Assembly (NCBI GenBank): GCA_964391025.1
Contig: CAYMKJ010000084.1
Location: forward strand, 1-15,498
DNA length: 15,498 bases
DNA from: SHZI01 sp964391025
Lineage (GTDB): Bacteria; Pseudomonadota; Gammaproteobacteria; Steroidobacterales; GCA-2729495
Direction: 5' to 3'
This document shows, piece by piece, positions 5,225-12,126 of the stretch (within the stretch, counting starts at the first letter, position 1; every line of letters starts with the position of its first letter). The position numbers and the translations under genes are program-made. Below the pieces are notes generated by a model, which saw nothing but the letters and a program-made list of their open reading frames with translations, was not told the origin of the DNA and searched no databases.

Positions 5225-7642
5225 ATGTCTGACACCGATCCGCAGCACCGCCTGAACATACCCATCCTGCCGCTGCGGGATGTGGTCGTTTACCCGCACA
5301 TGGTCATCCCGCTGTTTGTAGGGCGCGCGCGTTCTATCCAGGCGCTGGAAGAGGCGATGCAGGCCGGCAAGCAGATACTTCTCGTGGCCCAGAAGCAGGC
5401 CGACGTGGATGAGCCGGCCCTGGAGGATATCTACCGGGTCGGTACGCTTTCCACCATTCTGCAGTTGCTGAAACTGCCCGATGGCACTGTAAAAGTGCTC
5501 GTCGAGGGCGGCACCCGCGCTAACCTGACGGAGACCCGGGGAGCCGAGTTCTTCTCCGCTGATATCACTCTTGTCGAGGATCGGCTGGATGTCACCACGC
5601 GCGAGGCGGAAGTACTCAAGCGATCGCTGATTTCCCAGTTCGAGAACTACGTCAAGCTCAACCGGAAGGTGCCGCCAGAGATCCTGACGTCGCTGGCTGG
5701 CATCGATCAGCCGGGGCGTCTCGCCGATACCGTTGCCGCCCACATGGCGCTGAAGCTCGACCAGAAGCAGAAGGTGCTCGAAATCGAGGCCGTTCGTGAA
5801 CGGATCGAGCACGTGATGACGCTGATCGAAACCGAAATCGACATGCTCCAGATCGAAAAGCGGATCCGCGGCCGTGTGAAACAGCAGATGGAGAAGAGTC
5901 AGCGCGAGTACTACCTGAACGAACAGATGAAGGCGATTCAGAAGGAACTCGGGGACATGGAAGATGCCCCGAACGAGATCGCCGAACTCGAGCAGCGCGT
6001 TGCCCGGGCTGGCATGCCGCAGGAGGCGCGGGACAAGGCCACGTCAGAGCTGAACAAGCTCAAGCTGATGTCACCCATGTCGGCCGAGGCCACGGTGGTG
6101 CGCAACTATGTGGACTGGCTCCTGAAGGCGCCATGGAAGAAGCGGACGCGCGTCAACCAGGCGCTAGGGGAGGCGGAGCAGGTCCTGGAGAAGGATCATT
6201 TTGGCCTGGACAAGGTCAAGGAGCGCATTCTTGAGTATCTCGCCGTCCAGCAGCGTGTCAGGAAACTGAAGGGCCCTATCCTGTGCCTGGTCGGTCCGCC
6301 GGGTGTCGGCAAGACGTCGCTGGGGCAGAGCATCGCCCGGGCCACCAACCGCAAGTTCGTCCGCATGTCCCTCGGCGGCGTCCGTGACGAGGCAGAGATT
6401 CGCGGGCATCGCCGTACTTACATCGGGTCGATGCCCGGCAAGATCGTGCAGAACCTGTCGAAGACGGGCGTACGCAATCCGCTGTTCCTCCTGGATGAAG
6501 TGGACAAGATGTCCACGGACTTTCGCGGCGACCCGTCCTCGGCCCTGCTCGAGGTGCTGGATCCGGAGCAGAATGCCAGCTTCAACGATCACTACCTCGA
6601 GGTCGATTTCGACTTGTCCGAAGTCATGTTCGTCTGTACCGCCAATACGTTGAATATTCCGGCACCTCTGCTCGATCGCATGGAGGTCATTCGCATTCCG
6701 GGCTACACGGAAGATGAGAAGCTCAATATCGCGCGCAATTACCTGAAGCCCAAGCAGGTCAAGGCCAACGGCTTGAGGAACGGCGAGATGTCTATTTCGG
6801 ACTCGGTGATCCGCGACATCATCCGGTACTACACCCGGGAGTCTGGCGTGCGCAACCTGGAGCGGGAGATCGCCAAGATCTGCAGGAAGGTGGTCAAGCA
6901 GCACCTGCTCAAACCCGGGACAAAAGTCACGCACGTGGTGTCGAAGGGTCTCGATAAGTATCTGGGTGTACGCCGTTACCGTTATGGTCGCGCTGAGGAA
7001 ATCAACCAGGTCGGGCAAGTCACCGGCCTTGCATGGACCGAAGTGGGTGGCGAGCTGCTGACGATTGAGGCGGCTGTGGTGCCTGGCAAGGGCAAGCTCA
7101 TCAACACCGGTCAGCTCGGCGAGGTGATGCGGGAGTCGATTCAGGCGGCGACCACGGTTGTGCGGAGCCGTGCGGCCGTGCTCGGTATCGACGAGGACTT
7201 CCACCAGAAGCTTGATTTGCACATCCACATGCCGGAGGGGGCCACCCCAAAGGACGGCCCCAGCGCGGGCATCGGTATGTGCACTGCGCTGGTATCGGCG
7301 CTGACCGGTATTCCCGTCCGGTGCGATGTGGCGATGACGGGCGAAATCACCCTGCGTGGGGAGGTGCTGCCGATCGGTGGGCTCAAGGAAAAGCTGCTGG
7401 CGGCCCATCGTGGCGGGATCACGACGGTCCTGATCCCGCGGGATAACGAGAAGGATCTGGTCGAAATTCCGAAGAACATCAAGGACAAGCTCAACATTGT
7501 TCCGGTGCGCTGGATTGACGAGGTGTTGCAATTGACGCTGCAGAACATGCCAACGCCCAAGGTCGTCAGTCTGCCACTGCCGGGTGACGACTCGCAGAAG
7601 GCGCAAGCCGAGACAGCGGATACCGGGGTGAGAGCGCACTGA
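5225..7642 (+). CDS. lon: ATP-dependent protease Lon (LonA)
   Basis: 805-residue cytoplasmic LonA protease, which forms hexamers and degrades misfolded and regulatory proteins. The N-terminal substrate-recognition domain begins LNIPILPLRDVVVYPHMVIP. A helical/coiled-coil segment covers about 190-300. The AAA+ module has Walker A GPPGVGKT at 357-364 and Walker B LFLLDEVDK about 60 residues later. The C-terminal peptidase domain has the Ser-Lys dyad: Ser680 in PKDGPSAGI and Lys723 in GGLKEKLLAA (E. coli 679 and 722). ATG 5225 has AGGAG 7 nt upstream. The 147-bp gap after clpX holds a folded leader but no promoter I can defend; a heat-shock promoter was looked for and not found. hupB follows from its own promoter, as in many relatives. 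Confidence 0.98.
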   Translation: MSDTDPQHRLNIPILPLRDVVVYPHMVIPLFVGRARSIQALEEAMQAGKQILLVAQKQADVDEPALEDIYRVGTLSTILQLLKLPDGTVKVLVEGGTRANLTETRGAEFFSADITLVEDRLDVTTREAEVLKRSLISQFENYVKLNRKVPPEILTSLAGIDQPGRLADTVAAHMALKLDQKQKVLEIEAVRERIEHVMTLIETEIDMLQIEKRIRGRVKQQMEKSQREYYLNEQMKAIQKELGDMEDAPNEIAELEQRVARAGMPQEARDKATSELNKLKLMSPMSAEATVVRNYVDWLLKAPWKKRTRVNQALGEAEQVLEKDHFGLDKVKERILEYLAVQQRVRKLKGPILCLVGPPGVGKTSLGQSIARATNRKFVRMSLGGVRDEAEIRGHRRTYIGSMPGKIVQNLSKTGVRNPLFLLDEVDKMSTDFRGDPSSALLEVLDPEQNASFNDHYLEVDFDLSEVMFVCTANTLNIPAPLLDRMEVIRIPGYTEDEKLNIARNYLKPKQVKANGLRNGEMSISDSVIRDIIRYYTRESGVRNLEREIAKICRKVVKQHLLKPGTKVTHVVSKGLDKYLGVRRYRYGRAEEINQVGQVTGLAWTEVGGELLTIEAAVVPGKGKLINTGQLGEVMRESIQAATTVVRSRAAVLGIDEDFHQKLDLHIHMPEGATPKDGPSAGIGMCTALVSALTGIPVRCDVAMTGEITLRGEVLPIGGLKEKLLAAHRGGITTVLIPRDNEKDLVEIPKNIKDKLNIVPVRWIDEVLQLTLQNMPTPKVVSLPLPGDDSQKAQAETADTGVRAH

Positions 7643-7693
7643 CGGCGCGTACAATTGGCGCGGGAATCGGGCCGGTGGGGCGGGGCTGCGTGG

Positions 7694-7723
7694 TTGACAG
7701 CCGTTTTTCGCCCTTGGTATAAG
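7694..7723 (+). promoter_or_regulatory. Strong sigma70 promoter of hupB
   Basis: A consensus -35 TTGACA (7694-7699) is followed after 18 bp by TATAAG (7718-7723), five of six matches to the -10. Initiation near 7730 would give an untranslated leader of about 175 nt. The leader holds a small hairpin, GCTGC (7742-7746) with GCAGC (7756-7760), and two CGTCAC direct repeats (7764-7769 and 7783-7788). No T-run terminator is seen in it. Confidence 0.75.
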
Positions 7724-7907
7724 GTTTTCGACTAGCATCTGGCTGCGGCTTTCTTGCAGCGACCGTCACCGGATTTAGGGGACGTCACTGAAATCACCAG
7801 ACCGAAGCAGCCCCGAGTGGTTTAGAAAGGAACTTATCGGGGGCTTGATCGGTTGCGGGTGGCAGCAGTGACGAGGGAATAACTCGCTTAATGCTGAAGG
7901 TATGTTG

Positions 7908-8180
7908 ATGAACAAGGGTGACTTGATCGAAGTGGTTGCGGATGACGCCGGGCTGTCCAAGGCCGATGCCACGCGTGCGGTGGATGCACTTATCGGCGCC
8001 GTAACCAAGGCTTTGAAATCCGGCAACGATGTGTCGCTGGTAGGCTTCGGGACGTTTGCAGTGAAGAATCGGGCCGCCCGTCAGGGCCGGAATCCCAGGA
8101 CGGGGGAGACGATCCAGATTGCGGCCAGCAAAGTTCCGGGCTTCAAGGCTGGGAAGGCCCTGAAGGATGCCGTAAACTAG
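7908..8180 (+). CDS. hupB: DNA-binding protein HU, beta-type
   Basis: 90-residue HU nucleoid protein; dimers bend and compact DNA without strict sequence specificity. The sequence MNKGDLIEVVADDAGLSKADA forms the N-terminal helices. The beta-arm region GFGTFAVKNRAARQGRNPRTGE contains the family signature and the Arg-Asn-Pro tip that intercalates into the minor groove, and the protein ends FKAGKALKDAVN. Start 7908 rather than the in-frame ATG 7902: GAAGG (7896-7900) is 7 nt from 7908 but only 1 nt from 7902, and HU proteins begin MNK. It sits directly after lon, as in E. coli and Pseudomonas, behind its own near-consensus promoter, and is followed by a strong hairpin at 8226-8263. Confidence 0.97.
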   Translation: MNKGDLIEVVADDAGLSKADATRAVDALIGAVTKALKSGNDVSLVGFGTFAVKNRAARQGRNPRTGETIQIAASKVPGFKAGKALKDAVN

Positions 8181-8225
8181 GCGGTCTTCGCCGGGCCGCT
8201 GCTGCAAGACTCGGATGAGAACCAG

Positions 8226-8270
8226 GCGCCCCGTACTGGCACACCGGTGCCGGCACGGGGCGCTGACGTT
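8226..8270 (+). terminator. Transcription terminator of hupB
   Basis: GCGCCCCGT (8226-8234) pairs perfectly with ACGGGGCGC (8255-8263). Inside, GGCAC (8238-8242) pairs with GTGCC (8247-8251) around an ACCG loop, separated by a 3x3 internal loop. The tail TGACGTTTATT has only a weak T-run, so termination may be partial, which would let some transcripts reach the two tRNAs. Confidence 0.65.
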
Positions 8271-8305
8271 TATTGGATGTCTTGTAGGGTTGCGACGCGG
8301 ATGCA

Positions 8306-8381
8306 GGGTGCTTAGCTCAGCTGGAAGAGCGTCGCCCTTACAAGGCGAAGGTCGGGGGTTCGAGCCCCTCAGCACCCACCA
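8306..8381 (+). tRNA. tRNA-Val (anticodon UAC)
   Basis: 76 nt with encoded CCA (8379-8381). The acceptor stem GGGTGCT (8306-8312) pairs with AGCACCC (8371-8377), discriminator A8378. The anticodon stem TCGCC/GGCGA encloses loop CTTACAA with TAC at 8339-8341. D-arm (AGCTCAGCTGGAAGAGC) and T-arm (GGGGGTTCGAGCCCC) are canonical. It lies 78 bp before tRNA-Asp and is probably transcribed with it. Confidence 0.97.
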
Positions 8382-8459
8382 GTCCCGGGCGCAGGATGTG
8401 TTGATGCCGGCCGAGTTTCGGAAGACCAGGTTCAAGCAAGACGAGTTTCATCAAGAAGT

Positions 8460-8536
8460 GGAGTGGTAGTTCAGTTGGTTAGAATACCGGCCTGTCACGC
8501 CGGGGGTCGCGGGTTCGAGTCCCGTCCACTCCGCCA
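8460..8536 (+). tRNA. tRNA-Asp (anticodon GUC)
   Basis: 77 nt with encoded CCA (8534-8536). The acceptor stem GGAGTGG (8460-8466) pairs with CCACTCC (8526-8532), and the discriminator is G8533, the usual Asp identity base. The anticodon stem CCGGC/GCCGG encloses CTGTCAC with GTC at 8494-8496. ppiD begins only 21 bp after the CCA with no terminator between, so the ppiD mRNA 5' end may be made by tRNA 3' processing. Confidence 0.97.
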
Positions 8537-8557
8537 CCAACCGTAACGCGCACAGCG

Positions 8558-10498
8558 ATGCTGCAAAATATCCGGGATAAGCTCCAGGGCGGGTTTGCGG
8601 TCGCGATGCTGCTGGCTATTGGCGTGCCGCTGGCGCTGAGCTTCGTCAGCGGGGATAGCGGGGTCACCGGATCGGGCTTCGCGGTGCGGGTCAACGGTGA
8701 GGAGATTCCCAACGTTGAGTTCCAGCGGGTCTACCAGAATCGCCTGGTCGCCGAGCAACAGGCTGCCAGGGGCGAACTGCCCCGGGAGGCCCAGGACCAA
8801 CTGAAGCGGCAAGCTCTCGACGGGCTGGTGCTCAATCGGGCGCTTACCCAGTACGTCCGCGATACGGGCTTCCGCGTCAGCGGCTCCCAGGTGATCGATT
8901 ACGTGCGCAGCCTGCCGGTCTTCCAGGTGGCTGGTCAGTTTTCCAGGCCGGCCTATGACGCCACACTGGCTACTGCGGGGATCAGCCCGACCGCCTTCGA
9001 ACAGGAACAGCAATCCCTGCTGGCGGTCCGCCAGCTGCAGGAGGGCCTGGCCGAGAGTTCATTTTTCACCCCTGCTGAATTTCGCCGGGTAATCGAGCTG
9101 GACCAGGAACGCAGGGACGTTGCCTACGTGGTGTTTGATCCCCGGGAGATGGGCGCAGCGATCACCGTCAGCGACGTGGACGTGCAGTCCTACTACACGG
9201 CAAATGCCAGCCAGTTTCAGTCGCCGGAGAGCGCCAACCTCGAGTATCTGGAGGTCGCCCTGCCGGACATGGCGCGGGACTACACGCCGGATGAGGAAGC
9301 TCTGCGCAAGGCCTACGGCACAGATCCAACCCGCTTTCGTTCCGCGGAAGAACGCCGGGCCCGGCACATCCTGATCGCCGTGGACGCCAACCGCACGGAT
9401 GCCGTAGCCAAAGCACTGGCCGAGGAAATCGCCGGCAAGCTCTCCAGGGGTGGGGACTTTGCGGCGCTGGCCGCCCAGTACTCCAGCGATACGGGCTCGG
9501 CGAGCCGGGGCGGCGACCTGGGCTTTGCCGCTCAGGGCAACTATGTAGAGCCGTTCGAGAAGGCGCTGTTCGCGCTCAAGCCGGGCGAAACCTCAGTCCC
9601 GGTCAAGACTGAATTCGGCTATCACATCATCCGCCTTGACGAATTGCGCCCGGGTGCAGAGCGCAGCTTTGAGGAAGTTCGTGCACAGCTGACAGATGAG
9701 CTTCGCAAGCAGAAGGCACAGGACGAGTTCTATGCGCTCGCCGAACGGCTGGACGATCTGGCGCTGGACAACCCCACCTCTCTGGAACCGGTCGCCAAGG
9801 ACACGGGGCTCACGGTCCGGCGGTATGCAGGATTTACGCGTACGAATGGTGGCCCGTTCGGGAATAACGCCAATCTCAGCAGTGCAGTATTCTCTCCGGG
9901 TGTCCTCGATGGCAGTGAGAACACCCCTTTGATCGAACTCGATGACGCTCGCGCCATCGTGGCCCGGGTTGCTGAGTACAAACAGCCGGCGCCACGGCCG
10001 CTCGAGCAGGTGCGCGGTGAGATTGTGGAGCGCTTGCGTGCCCTGCGGGCCACGACGGAGGCGAAGAGCCGTGGCGAGGCGATCGTGCAACGGGTCCAGG
10101 CCGGCGAGGATCTGACGGCCGTGCTCAGCGCTGCAGGCCTCAAGCTGACCGAGGCAGGGCCGCTCACCCGTCGTTTACCGACAGTGCCGCCGGATCTGCT
10201 CGCTGCTGTGTTTCGGGCGCCCAAAACTGACGGGAAGCCTGACGGGAAGAATGGCGGCAAGCCTGTCGTGAGGGGCACCAGCCTCGGCAACGGGGGTTAT
10301 GCGGTGTTCCAGTTGCGGTCCGTGGTTCCGGGTGAGCCCGAACGGATTCCGCAGGATCAGCGGGACCAGCGCAAGAAGGTCCTGGTCCAGCGGGCCGCCG
10401 TTGGTGAAACCGAGGCCCTCGCTGCCCACCTGCGCGAGTCGGCAGACGTGGTGGTTGCTCCGGACCTCTTCAAGGCCGAGGATCCCGAAGCTCCCTAG
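8558..10498 (+). CDS. ppiD: Periplasmic peptidyl-prolyl isomerase/chaperone PpiD
   Basis: 646-residue inner-membrane-anchored folding factor that acts on newly exported proteins near the SecYEG exit. The N-terminus MLQNIRDKLQGG is cytoplasmic, followed by one membrane segment (about 13-30, FAVAMLLAIGVPLALSFV). A SurA_N-like chaperone region runs to about 250. A parvulin domain lies at about 265-358 (RRARHILIAVD, GGDFAALAAQYSSD, GGDLGFAAQGNYV, TEFGYHIIRLDEL), then a C-terminal region. Residues 558-569 form a DGKP/DGKN/GGKP linker encoded by a 12-bp tandem repeat. No good Shine-Dalgarno is visible before 8558, yet MLQNIRD is the family's usual start. The position after hupB and two tRNAs, converging with fabI, matches Pseudomonas. 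Its TAG overlaps the fabI stop by 4 bp. Confidence 0.95.
   Translation: MLQNIRDKLQGGFAVAMLLAIGVPLALSFVSGDSGVTGSGFAVRVNGEEIPNVEFQRVYQNRLVAEQQAARGELPREAQDQLKRQALDGLVLNRALTQYVRDTGFRVSGSQVIDYVRSLPVFQVAGQFSRPAYDATLATAGISPTAFEQEQQSLLAVRQLQEGLAESSFFTPAEFRRVIELDQERRDVAYVVFDPREMGAAITVSDVDVQSYYTANASQFQSPESANLEYLEVALPDMARDYTPDEEALRKAYGTDPTRFRSAEERRARHILIAVDANRTDAVAKALAEEIAGKLSRGGDFAALAAQYSSDTGSASRGGDLGFAAQGNYVEPFEKALFALKPGETSVPVKTEFGYHIIRLDELRPGAERSFEEVRAQLTDELRKQKAQDEFYALAERLDDLALDNPTSLEPVAKDTGLTVRRYAGFTRTNGGPFGNNANLSSAVFSPGVLDGSENTPLIELDDARAIVARVAEYKQPAPRPLEQVRGEIVERLRALRATTEAKSRGEAIVQRVQAGEDLTAVLSAAGLKLTEAGPLTRRLPTVPPDLLAAVFRAPKTDGKPDGKNGGKPVVRGTSLGNGGYAVFQLRSVVPGEPERIPQDQRDQRKKVLVQRAAVGETEALAAHLRESADVVVAPDLFKAEDPEAP
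10229..10264 (+). repeat. 12-bp tandem repeat, three copies, within ppiD
   Basis: GACGGGAAGCCT (10229-10240), GACGGGAAGAAT (10241-10252) and GGCGGCAAGCCT (10253-10264) are in register with the reading frame and encode DGKP-DGKN-GGKP. It is probably a flexible periplasmic linker; gain or loss of a unit would keep the frame. Confidence 0.8.
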
Positions 10499-11271
10499 AG
10501 GTTCATGCCGACCTGGCTATAGCCGCCATCCACGTACAGGATTTCGCCGGTGATGCCGGCGGCCAGATCCGAACAGAGAAATGCCGCCGCGTTCCCCACG
10601 TCCGCGATGGTCACATTGCGACGGATCGGTGTCGTACTGGCGACGTGCGCAAGCATCGCCCGGAAGCCACCGATACCTGCAGCGGCCAACGTCTTGATGG
10701 GCCCCGCCGAGATGCCGTTCACGCGGGTGCCCGCCGCCCCCAGCTCTGCCGCCAGAAAACGCACGTTGGCCTCCAGGCTGGCCTTGGCTGGCCCCATGAC
10801 GTTGTAGTTGGGAATGGATCGCACAGCGCCGAGGTAGGTGAGTGTCAGCAGGGCGGACGACGGAGAGAGCAGCTGGCGTCCGTACTTGGCGAGTGCCGCA
10901 AAGCTGTAGCTGCTGATGTCGTGGGCAATCTGGAAGCCCTCCCGCGTGACGGAATCCAGGTAACTGCCAGCCAGCTGGTCCCGCGGGGCGAAGGCGACGG
11001 AGTGCACGATGGCATCCACGCTGTTCCAGTTGGCGGCCAGAGACTCATACATGCGCTTGATTTCGTCGTCGCTGGAGACGTCCAGTGGCAGGCATATGGA
11101 GGAGCCCGTTTCCCCAGCCATGTCCCGCACCCGGTCGCCGAGCCGTTCCGTCTGGTAGGTAAACGCGAGACTGGCGCCCTCCCGGGCCATGGCCTGCGCA
11201 ATACCCCACGCAATCGACCGTTCACTGGCGACTCCGACAATCAGTGCGCGTTTGCCGGCAAGAAATCCCAT
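10495..11271 (-). CDS. fabI: Enoyl-[acyl-carrier-protein] reductase (NADH) FabI
   Basis: 258 residues; catalyses the last reduction of each fatty-acid elongation cycle. It is a short-chain dehydrogenase fold with the cofactor motif GVASERSIAWGIA (13-25), and the catalytic residues Tyr146, Tyr156 and Lys163 fall in YLGAVRSIPNYNVMGPAK at the same numbers as E. coli. The start is the ATG complementary to 11269-11271, giving MGFLAGKRALIVG; a GAGG lies upstream on the minus strand. The reading frame is open for another 192 codons upstream, but that is antisense to the methyltransferase gene. Residue 93 is Ala where E. coli has Gly (a triclosan-resistance position); Met159 and Phe203 are conserved. 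It is divergent from the methyltransferase operon across 75 bp, and its stop shares CTAG with ppiD. Confidence 0.97.
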   Translation of the reverse strand: MGFLAGKRALIVGVASERSIAWGIAQAMAREGASLAFTYQTERLGDRVRDMAGETGSSICLPLDVSSDDEIKRMYESLAANWNSVDAIVHSVAFAPRDQLAGSYLDSVTREGFQIAHDISSYSFAALAKYGRQLLSPSSALLTLTYLGAVRSIPNYNVMGPAKASLEANVRFLAAELGAAGTRVNGISAGPIKTLAAAGIGGFRAMLAHVASTTPIRRNVTIADVGNAAAFLCSDLAAGITGEILYVDGGYSQVGMNL

Positions 11272-11314
11272 GAGCGCCTCACTATCTGCGAGTTGCGAAG
11301 GCAAGCATTGTAAG

Positions 11315-11328
11315 GCCCGGCGCCGGGC
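11315..11328. promoter_or_regulatory. Perfect 14-bp palindrome between fabI and the methyltransferase gene
   Basis: GCCCGGCGCCGGGC is a perfect palindrome in the 75-bp divergent gap. On the fabI side it directly precedes a minus-strand TACAAT (11312-11307). On the other side it lies 7 bp before a plus-strand TAATAT. It could be a shared operator for both genes. It is GC-only, so a chance palindrome in GC-rich DNA is possible. Confidence 0.35.
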
Positions 11329-11334
11329 GTGGGC

Positions 11335-11340
11335 TAATAT
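11335..11340 (+). promoter_or_regulatory. -10 element before the methyltransferase gene
   Basis: TAATAT (five of six to TATAAT) ends 6 bp before the ATG at 11347, so transcription would start at or next to the start codon. The mRNA would be leaderless or nearly so, which fits the absence of a usable Shine-Dalgarno. No well-spaced -35 is seen: TTGTAA at 11308-11313 is 21 bp away. Confidence 0.35.
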
Positions 11341-11346
11341 AGGTGC

Positions 11347-12126
11347 ATGCGCCCTCACTGGCTCGAGACAGGCACCGGCACCACCCTGCTTCGCGAGGAG
11401 TCCCGTCAGGTTGCTGGCGCCTTCGAAAACATTTTCGGCGACCAGTTCCTGCAGATCGGGGCCTGGGGTGATCCAGTGCTGTTTCGCCGTTACGCCCGGA
11501 CGCGCCGCTACGCCGTCGTCGCGGCGAAGCGTGGACCCGGGGTGGATTTCGTGAGCGTCCCCGAGGACCTCGCGGTGGCCACGGATTCGATTGATGCGGT
11601 GTTCCTTCCGCACGTGCTCGAAACCACCGAAGACCCCCACGCCGTACTGCGGGAAGTAGACCGTATTCTCCGACCCGACGGCCATGTGGTCGTCGCGGGC
11701 TTCAATCCCTGGGGTTGGTGGGGCGTGCGTCACTACCTGTCCCGACGGCGATTTCCCACCGGTGGTCAGCGGATGGTGTCCGAGTACCGGTTGCGCGACT
11801 GGTTGCACCTTCTCGACTACCAGGTCCAGCCGCCTCGCTTTCACCATGTTGTGGCGCCCCTCTACCGCCTGCCTTCACCCGGTGGGATGCCGACGGAGGC
11901 GCCGGCTCGCGAGGCGGAACCGGATAGCGGCCAGGGGAGCGGCCAGGGGAGCGACCAGGGGCAGCTGCCCGCCGCCCGCTTCCGGGGCTGGCATCCGCTG
12001 GCCAGCTGTTATCTGCTGGTGGCCCGCAAGGAAGTCTTCACCGTCACGCGGATCCGTCCGGTGTTCCGCCGTCGCACGCAACTGGTGGGTAGCCTCGTCA
12101 ATCCCACCACGCGGAATGCCGCGTGA
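11347..12126 (+). CDS. Putative class I SAM-dependent methyltransferase (YafS-like)
   Basis: 259 residues, cytoplasmic. It resembles the methyltransferase-domain proteins found next to rnhA in many gammaproteobacteria (yafS in E. coli, from memory); the substrate is unknown. The N-terminal FGDQFLQIGAWGD (30-42) replaces a classical GxGxG motif I. The later class I signature is clear: SIDAVFLPHVLE (81-92), then REVDRILRPDGHVVVAGFNP (102-121). The following Trp-rich WGWWGVRHYL may be a membrane-facing or substrate region. Residues 194-205 are a SGQG-SGQG-SDQG repeat encoded by a 12-bp tandem repeat. The ATG at 11347 has no good ribosome binding site but a -10 element just upstream. Its stop overlaps the rnhA GTG by 4 nt (GTGA), indicating translational coupling. 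Confidence 0.75.
   Translation: MRPHWLETGTGTTLLREESRQVAGAFENIFGDQFLQIGAWGDPVLFRRYARTRRYAVVAAKRGPGVDFVSVPEDLAVATDSIDAVFLPHVLETTEDPHAVLREVDRILRPDGHVVVAGFNPWGWWGVRHYLSRRRFPTGGQRMVSEYRLRDWLHLLDYQVQPPRFHHVVAPLYRLPSPGGMPTEAPAREAEPDSGQGSGQGSDQGQLPAARFRGWHPLASCYLLVARKEVFTVTRIRPVFRRRTQLVGSLVNPTTRNAA
11926..11961 (+). repeat. 12-bp tandem repeat, three copies, within the methyltransferase gene
   Basis: AGCGGCCAGGGG at 11926-11937 and 11938-11949, then AGCGACCAGGGG at 11950-11961. In frame, encoding SGQG-SGQG-SDQG, a likely flexible insertion in the C-terminal third of the protein. Confidence 0.85.

Noticed and set aside
6164..7738. 524-codon open frame antisense to lon
   Set aside because: It is fully opposite a complete, intact lon; the frame is open only because of third-position GC bias.
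8263..8290. Promoter for tRNA-Val (CTGACG, TAGGGT)
   Set aside because: Matches are poor at both hexamers and the -35 overlaps the end of the hupB hairpin; a promoter must exist or read-through occurs, but I cannot place it.
11272..11847. 192-codon N-terminal extension of fabI
   Set aside because: It lies antisense to the methyltransferase gene, and FabI proteins start at MGFLAGKRAL; the extension resembles no domain.
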